Positions 1-5,316 of a stretch of 9,294 bases of DNA are shown here, in pieces. The notes beneath the pieces are model-generated. The model did no database searches and was not told the DNA's origin. It saw only the letters and a program-made list of their open reading frames with translations. How positions within the stretch are numbered: position 1 is the stretch's first letter; every line of letters begins with the position of its first letter. Origin of the DNA: Cyanobacteria bacterium UBA8156. GTDB lineage: Bacteria; Cyanobacteriota; Cyanobacteriia; Pseudanabaenales; Pseudanabaenaceae. The translations under genes and the position numbers were made by a program. The DNA lies in assembly GCA_003456125.1 (NCBI GenBank), contig DMPD01000262.1:848-10141 (forward strand), in the 5' to 3' direction.

Positions 1-73
1 TAGAGGAATTATCCGAGACATAGCTTGGATGCTACGGCGACAGAGACCCGCACAACATCAGCAATTTGGCGGA

Positions 74-583
74 TTAGTAAGCATCCTGCAATTCGTAAAA
101 ATCCGGCGTGATGTAGTCCTTGCGCATGGGGTACCCCACCCAGTCTTCCGGCATCAAAATCCGCTTCAGGTTGGGATGCCCTTCGTACACAATCCCGTAC
201 ATATCAAACGTTTCCCGTTCCTGCCAGTCCGCCGTTGGCCAAATCCAGTACACCGAAGGGCACCGGGGGTCCTGACGGGGCAAAAACACCTTCACCCGGA
301 TCTCTTCCGGGTGTTCGGCATGATCCGCCAACCGGGCCAGATGGTACGTGCTCACCAGATCGGTCCCCGGCCCGTCATCGTAGCCGCACTGGCACATCAA
401 ATAGTTGAACCCATAGGCATACAACGCCGCCGCCAAGGGCAACAGGTTTTCTCGGGCTACTTTCACCATGGGCACCCCCAGGTGATCTTCCCCCAGCCAT
501 TCCGGCGCAAAACCCTGCTCCTGCAACCAGGCGATCGCCGGCTTGACCGGACTTTCGACCAGCGCTCCCGTCTCCTCCGTCAC
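74..583 (-). CDS. ndhJ: NDH-1 subunit J (NdhJ, NuoC-like)
   Basis: This is the 169-residue peripheral-arm subunit of the cyanobacterial NDH-1 complex, a homologue of the NuoC 30 kDa subunit of complex I. It helps couple ferredoxin and plastoquinone in respiration and cyclic electron flow at the thylakoid. The family signature is visible at residues 121-157: [10 protein letters not shown], then [15 protein letters not shown], then RKDY. The length is normal for NdhJ. The chosen start is GTG at 583, which overlaps the ndhK stop by four bases (GTGA), with GGGAG about eight bases upstream. This translational coupling is typical of the ndhCKJ operon. Identity is certain; only the exact start is slightly open. 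Confidence 0.96.
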   Translation of the reverse strand: MTEETGALVESPVKPAIAWLQEQGFAPEWLGEDHLGVPMVKVARENLLPLAAALYAYGFNYLMCQCGYDDGPGTDLVSTYHLARLADHAEHPEEIRVKVFLPRQDPRCPSVYWIWPTADWQERETFDMYGIVYEGHPNLKRILMPEDWVGYPMRKDYITPDFYELQDAY

Positions 584-1335
584 CGTTCATTCTCCCGTGC
601 GAGCGTTTCCTTCTGGGCTTCCAATTGCAGCGACGGCAGCGGAATCCCGGCTTCCACCAAGGCCTTCGGCGGTGCAATCCGCGTCGGCAACTCCAGATAG
701 CGACCATCCAAAATCGGGGCCACCGGCTTCAGGTTGTGTTTTACCGTATGGAAGCGATGGGTAGGTTGCAGCGCCGCTCGCTGTTGGAAGCCTTCCGCCG
801 CAATTTTCTTCCGCAACTTGATGATGGCATCCATCACCGCCTCCGGCCGCGGTGGACACCCCGGAATGTAGACATCCACCGGAATCAGCTTGTCCACACC
901 GCGTACCGTCGTATAGGAATCGGTACTGAACATCCCGCCGGTAATCGTGCAAGCCCCCATCGCAATCACGTACTTGGGTTCCGCCATTTGCTCATACAAG
1001 CGCACCAAGGCCGGCGCCATCTTCATCGTGACGGTGCCGGCGGTAATAATCAAATCCGCTTGGCGTGGGGTCGAACGGGGAATCAACCCAAAGCGATCGA
1101 AATCAAAGCGGGAGCCAATCATCGCCGCTACTTCAATAAAGCAGCAACTGGTACCGTACAGCAGCGGCCACAGGCTCGACATCCGCGCCCAGTTGTACAG
1201 GTCGTTGAGGGTCGTCAACACCACATTGTTGGAAAGATCCGCCGTCACCCCCGGTGTTTCAATCGGGTTGAGCAGCCGCTCTTTCTGCTCGTCTAGGCTG
1301 AAATCCAGCTTTACCTGTTCAGGATTTAAGACCAT
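580..1335 (-). CDS. ndhK: NDH-1 subunit K (NdhK, NuoB-like Fe-S protein)
   Basis: This is a 251-residue NuoB/PSST-type subunit that carries the terminal [4Fe-4S] cluster N2 next to the plastoquinone site. The expected ligands are visible: the adjacent pair C64-C65 in GTSCCFIE, C129 in GACTITGG, and C160 in PGCPPRPE. The motif [21 protein letters not shown] is also present. I chose ATG at 1335 because AAGGAG lies seven bases upstream. An in-frame GTG at 1356 would add MAQRSVG and would place the SD inside the gene. The first ten bases overlap the end of ndhC, and the last four overlap ndhJ, so the three genes are expected to be one mRNA. The C-terminus past about residue 180 is the variable cyanobacterial extension. 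Confidence 0.97.
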   Translation of the reverse strand: MVLNPEQVKLDFSLDEQKERLLNPIETPGVTADLSNNVVLTTLNDLYNWARMSSLWPLLYGTSCCFIEVAAMIGSRFDFDRFGLIPRSTPRQADLIITAGTVTMKMAPALVRLYEQMAEPKYVIAMGACTITGGMFSTDSYTTVRGVDKLIPVDVYIPGCPPRPEAVMDAIIKLRKKIAAEGFQQRAALQPTHRFHTVKHNLKPVAPILDGRYLELPTRIAPPKALVEAGIPLPSLQLEAQKETLARENER

Positions 1336-1685
1336 TCCAACGCTCCTTTGCGCCACGCATACACCAGACCCAACACCAGGATAAACACAAAAATAATGGC
1401 TTCCACAAAGGCAAATACCCCCAATCGGTTGAAGGCCACGGCCCAGGGATACAAGAAGACAGTCTCCACGTCAAAGATCACGAAGACCAAAGCGAACATG
1501 TAGTAGCGAATGTTGAACTGAATCCAAGCATTGCCCTTGGGCTCGCACCCCGACTCGTAGGACAAACGCCCCGCGGGGGTCGAAGCCGGAGCCGAAATGC
1601 CACCGGAAATCAACAGCGCCGCGACCGGCACCAACAGGCACAGCAGCGTAAACACCAGAAAGTAACCGTAGCCGTTAAGAACCAT
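1326..1685 (-). CDS. ndhC: NDH-1 subunit 3 (NdhC, NuoA-like)
   Basis: This is a 119-residue membrane subunit of NDH-1, a homologue of NuoA/ND3, located in the thylakoid or plasma membrane. Three hydrophobic helices can be seen at about residues 6-28, 61-83 and 88-110. The family core follows the first: [23 protein letters not shown], and [12 protein letters not shown] with acidic D72 and E74 in the membrane. The C-terminus [11 protein letters not shown] is the standard cyanobacterial ending. It is the first gene of the ndhC-K-J operon. ATG at 1685 is preceded by GGGGAGGT, unusually close to the start. A good -10 box lies just upstream. Confidence 0.97.
   Translation of the reverse strand: MVLNGYGYFLVFTLLCLLVPVAALLISGGISAPASTPAGRLSYESGCEPKGNAWIQFNIRYYMFALVFVIFDVETVFLYPWAVAFNRLGVFAFVEAIIFVFILVLGLVYAWRKGALEWS
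1343..1348 (-). promoter_or_regulatory. Ribosome binding site that sets the ndhK start
   Basis: On the minus strand AAGGAG stands seven bases before ATG 1335, inside the last codons of ndhC. It favours ATG 1335 over the upstream GTG at 1356. Confidence 0.7.
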
Positions 1686-1711
1686 GACCTCCCCGCAACC
1701 GGACTACCCCA

Positions 1712-1717
1712 ATTATA
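1712..1717 (-). promoter_or_regulatory. Candidate -10 box of the ndhC-K-J operon
   Basis: Read on the minus strand, the sequence is CGTATAATTG, a perfect TATAAT about 27 bases before the ndhC ATG. No good -35 is visible: the spacer upstream is a G-run and the hexamer at the right distance is GTGGGG. The implied leader is only about 20 bases. This is inferred from consensus only. Confidence 0.45.
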
Positions 1718-1780
1718 CGTGCCCCTGCCCCCCTCCCCACATTTGAACATTTGTTACAGAGGGCCAAATTTTCGCAAGGC

Positions 1781-1798
1781 TTCGATAGAGTGATCGAA
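1781..1798. promoter_or_regulatory. Inverted repeat TTCGAT-N6-ATCGAA upstream of ho1
   Basis: TTCGAT (1781-1786) and ATCGAA (1793-1798) are perfect inverted arms with a six-base spacer. They lie immediately before TATAAG at 1802-1807, a plausible ho1 -10. The position suits a dimeric repressor or activator of ho1, or of ndhC in the other direction. No regulator is identified and chance is not excluded. Confidence 0.3.
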
Positions 1799-1813
1799 AT
1801 GTATAAGCCCCCG

Positions 1814-1840
1814 ATCTAAAATGGGGTCAATTTTTTAGAT
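1814..1840 (+). other. Hairpin in the ho1 leader
   Basis: ATCTAAAA (1814-1821) and TTTTAGAT (1833-1840) form a perfect 8 bp stem with an 11-base loop. The hairpin ends 16 bases before the GGAGG ribosome site of ho1. It is AT-rich, so it would be a weak structure. It could protect the leader or modulate ribosome access. Confidence 0.35.
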
Positions 1841-1856
1841 TTTTCAAAAAGATTTT

Positions 1857-1861
1857 GGAGG
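1857..1861 (+). promoter_or_regulatory. Ribosome binding site of ho1
   Basis: GGAGG lies four bases before GTG 1866 and thirteen before the in-frame ATG 1875. The GTG therefore looks like the better start, although its spacing is short. Confidence 0.5.
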
Positions 1862-1865
1862 CTCT

Positions 1866-2642
1866 GTGACGGCAATGAACGCTTCGACCGATGTTTCGGT
1901 AACCGATGTTTCAGGAACCAATGTTTCAGGAACCAATGTTTCAGTAGACGAGAATGTGTCCCTTACCGCCAGCGGGCTAGCCCTGCAGTTGCGGGAAGGA
2001 ACGGCTAAGTCTCACTCCATGGCCGAAAGCACCACGTTCATTGCCAGTTTTCTGAAAGGGGTGGTCAACAAGGAGTCTTACCGCAAACTGGTGGGCAATT
2101 TTTATTTTGTTTATACCGCTTTGGAGGCGGCGCTAACCCGCCACCAAAACCATCGGGTATTGCAGGGGTTGTATTTCCCGGAATTGTGGCGGCAGGGCAC
2201 TTTGGAAACCGATTTGGCTTACTACTACGGAGCCGATTGGCGGGAAAAGGTGCAGCCCTCGCCGGCCTGCCGGGCCTACGTGCAGCGGATCGAAGAAATC
2301 GCCGAGCAGCAACCGGAACTGTTGGTGGCCCACGCCTACACCCGTTACATGGGCGACCTATCGGGGGGGCAAATTCTGAAGAAAATTGCCAAGCAGGCCA
2401 TGGGTCTCCACGACGGGGGGACTGCTTTCTACGAGTTTGAAGCCATCCGTAACCACGGTGAATTCAAAAAACACTATCGGCAGGCTTTGGACACGGTACC
2501 CGTGGACGCTGCCACCGCGGAAGCCATTGTCACCGAAGCCAATCATTCGTTCCACTTGAACATGGATATGTTCCGCGAACTGGAAGGCAACTGGTTGGTG
2601 GCCCTGGGCAAGATGACCTGGAATGCGATCGCCCGGCGCTGA
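1866..2642 (+). CDS. ho1: Haem oxygenase (biliverdin-forming)
   Basis: This is a 258-residue haem oxygenase that opens haem to biliverdin IX-alpha, CO and iron using O2 and reduced ferredoxin. In cyanobacteria this is the entry to phycocyanobilin and other bilins. The proximal haem ligand is H50 in REGTAKSHSMAE. The distal-helix signature GDLSGGQ is at 163-169, and LHDGGTAFYEF follows. Residues 36-258 cover the complete usual domain. The start is GTG 1866, with ATG 1875 as the alternative. The first 35 residues are not part of the fold: they consist of a T-[DN]-V-S-[VG] repeat encoded by 15 bp units. The gene stands alone, divergent from ndhC and convergent with rplK. Confidence 0.96.
   Translation: MTAMNASTDVSVTDVSGTNVSGTNVSVDENVSLTASGLALQLREGTAKSHSMAESTTFIASFLKGVVNKESYRKLVGNFYFVYTALEAALTRHQNHRVLQGLYFPELWRQGTLETDLAYYYGADWREKVQPSPACRAYVQRIEEIAEQQPELLVAHAYTRYMGDLSGGQILKKIAKQAMGLHDGGTAFYEFEAIRNHGEFKKHYRQALDTVPVDAATAEAIVTEANHSFHLNMDMFRELEGNWLVALGKMTWNAIARR
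1887..1946 (+). repeat. Four 15 bp tandem units inside the ho1 5' end
   Basis: Units are at 1887-1901, 1902-1916, 1917-1931 and 1932-1946. The consensus is ACCRATGTTTCAGGA, followed by a degenerate fifth unit. Units 3 and 4 differ at one base. In frame they encode TDVSV, TDVSG, TNVSG, TNVSV. Confidence 0.9.
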
Positions 2643-2667
2643 CTTGCTGACGGAAGAGCTAAGAACG

Positions 2668-2700
2668 GGGGCAGTGCCCCTGTGACCTTTGGTTCAGGGG
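2668..2700. other. GC-rich hairpins after ho1
   Basis: GGGGC-AGT-GCCCC (2668-2680) is a compact hairpin. The same CCCC can instead pair as CCCCTG (2677-2682) with CAGGGG (2695-2700). An outer pair, GCTAAGA (2658-2664) with TCTTAGC (2723-2729), would enclose the whole. These probably end or protect the ho1 and rplK transcripts, but no U-run follows, so this is not a textbook terminator. Confidence 0.4.
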
Positions 2701-2728
2701 TGCCCTAAAATTTGGTGGACACTCTTAG

Positions 2729-2775
2729 CACCCCTCTCCCGCTCTGGGAGAGGGGTGGGGGCAAGTCTCCCAGAG
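2729..2775. other. 12 bp palindrome with an alternative pairing, between ho1 and rplK
   Basis: CACCCCTCTCCC (2729-2740) pairs perfectly with 2746-2757 across a five-base loop. CTCTGGGAG at 2742-2750 can instead pair perfectly with CTCCCAGAG at 2767-2775. The two hairpins exclude each other. This lies between two convergent genes, so a bidirectional terminator or a small palindromic repeat element is likely. There is no T-run on either side. Confidence 0.5.
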
Positions 2776-2819
2776 TTAGGGATGGGATTAGGGATGGGAT
2801 TTAGGGATGGGATTTAGGT
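2776..2819. repeat. Tandem 12-13 bp repeat downstream of rplK
   Basis: Three full units of TTAGGGATGGGAT (2776-2787 one base short, 2788-2800, 2801-2813) are followed by a partial fourth. The array ends 14 bases before the rplK stop codon. Confidence 0.9.
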
Positions 2820-2832
2820 ACGAAAGCTGGGT

Positions 2833-3258
2833 TTAGCCTTCGATCGCCACACCCATGTTTTTCGCGGTGCCTTCGATGATTTTCATCGCCGCTTCGAGGT
2901 CGTTGGCATTCAGGTCGGGCAGCTTGGTTTGGGCAATATCCTGCAATTGAGCACGGGTGATGGTGCCGACGCGCAACCGGTTGGGTTCGTTGGAACCGGT
3001 GCTGACTCCTGCCGCTTTCTTGATCAATTCCGAGGCAGGGGGGGTTTTCAGGATGAAGGTAAAGCTGCGGTCTTCAAACACCGAGATTTCGACCGGCACG
3101 ATCGTACCGACTTTGTCGGAGGTGCGGGCGTTGTACTCTTTGCAAAACGCCATGATGTTTACCCCGTGTTGACCCAAGGCCGGACCGATGGGGGGAGCCG
3201 GAGTCGCTTTGCCGGCATTGAGCGCCAGTTTAATGATGGCAGTGACTTTCTTAGCCAT
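2833..3258 (-). CDS. rplK: 50S ribosomal protein L11
   Basis: This is a full-length 141-residue L11, which folds on the 23S rRNA GTPase-associated region and is the site of thiostrepton action and stringent-response sensing. The proline-rich N-domain is clear ([26 protein letters not shown], residues 19-44). The RNA-binding C-domain from about residue 70 contains [14 protein letters not shown] and ends [12 protein letters not shown] 3258 has a perfect AGGAGG seven bases upstream, which overlaps the nusG stop, so the two genes are translationally adjacent. It is the last gene of the minus-strand cluster. The usual next gene, rplA (L1), is not here. Confidence 0.98.
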   Translation of the reverse strand: MAKKVTAIIKLALNAGKATPAPPIGPALGQHGVNIMAFCKEYNARTSDKVGTIVPVEISVFEDRSFTFILKTPPASELIKKAAGVSTGSNEPNRLRVGTITRAQLQDIAQTKLPDLNANDLEAAMKIIEGTAKNMGVAIEG

Positions 3259-3269
3259 GGATGATCCTC

Positions 3270-3947
3270 CTAGTTTTGTTTTTCCACTTGGTTAAATTCC
3301 AGTTCGACCGGGGTATCCCGACCAAAAATGGAGAGCAAGGCTTTGAGCTTGCCGCGCTCTGGGCTGATTTCGATGACTTCGCCAGGGAAGTCTTTGAACG
3401 GACCGGATAGCACTTTCACTTTGTCGCCCAGAGCCAAGTGAACCTTGATCGTGGCTTCCCGTTCGATCGTCACCCGGAAAATCCGCTCAACTTCGTTGCG
3501 GGTCAGGGGTCGCGGTGTGACGTGCCCCCGCCCCCGTCCATAGGCCCGCTTTTCCTGCGAACCCACAAAGTTGATCACATGGGAAGTGCCTTTCACCACT
3601 TGCCAGGCTTCATCATCCATGTACATTTGCACCAAGACGTATCCGGGAAACACTTTTTCTTGGATGGTTTTGCGGGCGTTGTCTTTGCCGGTTACCTTGG
3701 TGGCGGCGGTTTGGGGGATTTCAATCCGCAAAACTTTTTCCCGCAAAAAGTCCTCGCTGCGCTGGTTATCCAGCATCAGAATCCGTTGTTCGAGGGTGGC
3801 TTTGACCTTCTTCTCACAACCCGAGGCCACCTGCACGGCATACCACCGCGCCACTCCCCGCTCCTCCTCAACTCCCTCCGCAGAAGGAAACGGGCCAGAC
3901 TCTTCGGGTATCTCATCCAAAAACGCTTCGTTGGCGGTTGCAGACAT
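3270..3947 (-). CDS. nusG: Transcription termination/antitermination factor NusG
   Basis: This is a 225-residue NusG that binds RNA polymerase and modulates pausing, Rho action and coupling to ribosomes. The NGN domain spans about residues 34-128 ([15 protein letters not shown], then [16 protein letters not shown], then [10 protein letters not shown]). The KOW domain at about 174-205 reads [18 protein letters not shown]. An acidic N-terminal extension of about 33 residues and a long linker with [14 protein letters not shown] fit cyanobacterial NusG. ATG 3947 is chosen because GGAG stands six bases upstream. A TTG at 3974 would overlap secE. It follows secE by 16 bases and runs into rplK. Confidence 0.97.
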   Translation of the reverse strand: MSATANEAFLDEIPEESGPFPSAEGVEEERGVARWYAVQVASGCEKKVKATLEQRILMLDNQRSEDFLREKVLRIEIPQTAATKVTGKDNARKTIQEKVFPGYVLVQMYMDDEAWQVVKGTSHVINFVGSQEKRAYGRGRGHVTPRPLTRNEVERIFRVTIEREATIKVHLALGDKVKVLSGPFKDFPGEVIEISPERGKLKALLSIFGRDTPVELEFNQVEKQN

Positions 3948-3953
3948 GGCAAA

Positions 3954-3957
3954 CTCC
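3954..3957 (-). promoter_or_regulatory. Ribosome binding site that sets the nusG start
   Basis: On the minus strand GGAG lies six bases before ATG 3947. No comparable site precedes the upstream TTG at 3974. Confidence 0.6.
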
Positions 3958-3963
3958 GGGGAA

Positions 3964-4224
3964 CTAGACGGCAAACAGGCGAGCTGCTAGCCAGCCAAAC
4001 AGGGCATCCAACAGATAAACCAAGGTGGCCGCCACCACAACCATCAGGAGGATCGCCACCGATTCGCTAAACAGTTGCTGTCGGGTCGGCCACACGACTT
4101 TGGCTAACTCCTGTTGGCTTTCCTTCAGAAAGTCCGCCGATAACACAGAGGTGCTGAGGGGGGGATCGCCACCTTCGGCTTTGGCGGTGCTGTCTTTGGC
4201 GTTGTTTGGGTTGTCGCTGGCCAT
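3964..4224 (-). CDS. secE: Preprotein translocase subunit SecE
   Basis: This is an 86-residue single-span SecE that clamps SecY in the Sec channel of the plasma or thylakoid membrane. The conserved cytosolic segment is at residues 32-50 (FLKESQQELAKVVWPTRQQ), followed by one transmembrane helix at about 54-80. Residues 1-30 are a polar, low-complexity N-terminus, which is usual for the short cyanobacterial form. ATG 4224 has only an A-rich run with GAAAG upstream and no strong SD. It starts the secE-nusG-rplK part of the cluster, separated from tRNA-Trp by 565 bases. Confidence 0.95.
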   Translation of the reverse strand: MASDNPNNAKDSTAKAEGGDPPLSTSVLSADFLKESQQELAKVVWPTRQQLFSESVAILLMVVVAATLVYLLDALFGWLAARLFAV

Positions 4225-4397
4225 ATTTTTTCTTTCCGTGAAACCGTTACCTGAACTTCATTTTCGCACCTTGGCCGCGACTCTATGGGAATGGGCAAAC
4301 CCGGTACCATGGAATAACCTAAGGACAAAGCCCGGAATTATTGACAAGAAACCGGATAAGGACGATCTGTAACCCAATGGATCCTGCACCATAATCG

Positions 4398-4449
4398 CTT
4401 GAGCCCCATTCTTGAGCCCCATTCTTGAGCCCCATTCTTGAGCCCCAGG
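4398..4449. repeat. Four 13 bp tandem units
   Basis: The unit CTTGAGCCCCATT is perfect at 4398-4410, 4411-4423 and 4424-4436. It is present with an altered end (AGG) at 4437-4449. There are no spacers, so this is not a CRISPR array. Confidence 0.97.
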
Positions 4450-4460
4450 GTGGGGGATTC

Positions 4461-4502
4461 AATGCGGACTACAGAATGCGGGCTATAGAATGCGGAGGAT
4501 GG
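4461..4502. repeat. Three degenerate 14 bp tandem units
   Basis: AATGCGG recurs at 4461-4467, 4475-4481 and 4489-4495, exactly 14 bases apart. AG and variable bases lie between the copies. Confidence 0.8.
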
Positions 4503-4570
4503 GATATGGATGACTGACCAAGGATGGGCCGATGACTGGCTGGTAAGATGAGTAGCCAGAGTCCCACAGG

Positions 4571-4609
4571 CCAGACCTATAAGCCAGACTTGTGGCCCAG
4601 ACTTATAGG
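4571..4609. repeat. CCAGACTTATAG repeats with an 8 bp inverted repeat
   Basis: CCAGAC occurs at 4571, 4584 and 4598, each followed by a variant of TTATAAG. CCTATAAG (4576-4583) and CTTATAGG (4602-4609) are perfect inverted arms. CCACA (4564-4568) and TGTGG (4591-4595) would cross them, which gives pseudoknot potential in RNA. Confidence 0.65.
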
Positions 4610-4789
4610 ATAGACCAACATCAATTCAAGAGTAATTCAAGAACCAGACAGTCATAAAGCCAAGTCCTAAAGCCCAGTCACAGAACCAGGCTAAAATTCT
4701 AAGCTAAAACTCTAAACCAAAGTTCAAAGTTAGAATCTCAAGCCAGAATCTCAAGTTAAAAGCCTGAAGATTGGGCAAGTTCGGAAAAG

Positions 4790-4862
4790 CGCGCCCTGAA
4801 GGACTCGAACCCTCGACATCAGGTTTTGGAGACCTGCGTTCTACCAACTGAACTAAGGACGC
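4790..4862 (-). tRNA. trnW: tRNA-Trp (anticodon CCA)
   Basis: This is a 73-base tRNA. The acceptor strand GCGTCCT pairs with AGGGCGC (one G-U), with a G discriminator. The D-arm contains AGTTCAGTTGGTAGA. The anticodon arm is CAGGT-CTCCAAA-ACCTG with anticodon CCA, which reads UGG (Trp). The T-arm has the invariant GGTTCGAGTCC. The 3' CCA is not encoded. It sits between rplS (38 bases away) and secE, the common cyanobacterial arrangement, so it is probably processed from the ribosomal protein mRNA. Confidence 0.97.
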
Positions 4863-4900
4863 ATGTTCCCCTAGCTTACCACAACCCACAGACCTGCAAC

Positions 4901-5263
4901 CTAAAGGGGGCGATCGAATCGTTGCTTGATCCGGGTGGCTTTGCCCACCAAATCCCGTAGGTAGTACAACTTGGCGCGCCGCACTTTGCCGCGTCGCAAC
5001 ACTTTGATGGCATCCAGTTTGGGAGAGTGCAGCAGAAACACCCGCTCTACCCCCACCCCTTGAAACACTTTGCGCACGGTAATGGTGCTGTTGATGCCGC
5101 CCCCGTGTTTGGCAATAACCACCCCTTCATAGGGTTGCACCCGCTCTTTGTTGCCTTCCTTGATGCGTACGCCCACTTTGATGGTGTCGCCCACATAAAT
5201 TTCCGGCAGGTCGCTCTTGAGGTACGAAGCCTCGACGGAACGAATGATTTCCTGGATATTCAT
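4901..5263 (-). CDS. rplS: 50S ribosomal protein L19
   Basis: This is a full-length 120-residue L19, which sits at the 30S-50S interface. Family motifs are visible: an N-terminal helix, then [21 protein letters not shown] (residues 23-43), [22 protein letters not shown] (44-65), [18 protein letters not shown], and [25 protein letters not shown] chose ATG 5263; an in-frame TTG at 5281 would add six residues and has no support. No clear SD precedes the ATG. It is the first gene of the minus-strand rplS-trnW-secE-nusG-rplK run, 53 bases from the divergent TPR gene. Confidence 0.97.
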   Translation of the reverse strand: MNIQEIIRSVEASYLKSDLPEIYVGDTIKVGVRIKEGNKERVQPYEGVVIAKHGGGINSTITVRKVFQGVGVERVFLLHSPKLDAIKVLRRGKVRRAKLYYLRDLVGKATRIKQRFDRPL

Positions 5264-5284
5264 CGATTTCGAGAAAAGCAAGGC

Positions 5285-5310
5285 CTACCATCATACACGG
5301 TTTTTGGTAG
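5285..5310. promoter_or_regulatory. Inverted repeat and candidate -10 in the divergent rplS promoter region
   Basis: CTACCA (5285-5290) and TGGTAG (5305-5310) are perfect inverted arms 14 bases apart, centred in a 53-base divergent gap. On the minus strand TATGAT (5295-5290) resembles a -10 for rplS and partly overlaps one arm. No convincing -35 is seen. Confidence 0.3.
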
Positions 5311-5316
5311 CGCGGT

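Larger units (their letters stand above)
4225..4789. other. 565-base non-coding region between tRNA-Trp and secE
   Basis: No supported gene lies here; every short ORF lacks recognisable protein sequence or is the shadow of secE or the tRNA. Bases 4225-4397 look like ordinary leader sequence. From 4398 to about 4770 it is a mosaic of unrelated 13-14 bp tandem repeats. By hand count 52 of the 120 bases at 4621-4740 are A on the plus strand, so the RNA made from the minus strand would be U-rich. The region would be the 5' leader of secE, either within a transcript from rplS and the tRNA or from a promoter of its own that I could not place. Confidence 0.75.

Noticed and set aside
1..73. Possible gene start after ndhJ (ATG at 21 on the minus strand, MSRIIPL)
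   Set aside because: Only seven codons are visible and no ribosome binding site precedes it; it cannot be judged from this window.
4025..4372. 115-codon plus-strand frame opposite secE
   Set aside because: Antisense shadow of secE running into non-coding sequence; no family features.
4342..4380. Plus-strand TTGACA as a promoter
   Set aside because: No -10 at an acceptable spacing and no plus-strand gene downstream.
4398..4449. CRISPR array
   Set aside because: The 13 bp units abut directly with no spacers and no cas genes are present.
4704..4889. 61-codon minus-strand frame
   Set aside because: Its translation SLVQLVERRSPKPDVEGSSPSGRA is the familiar false protein made by reading through a tRNA gene.
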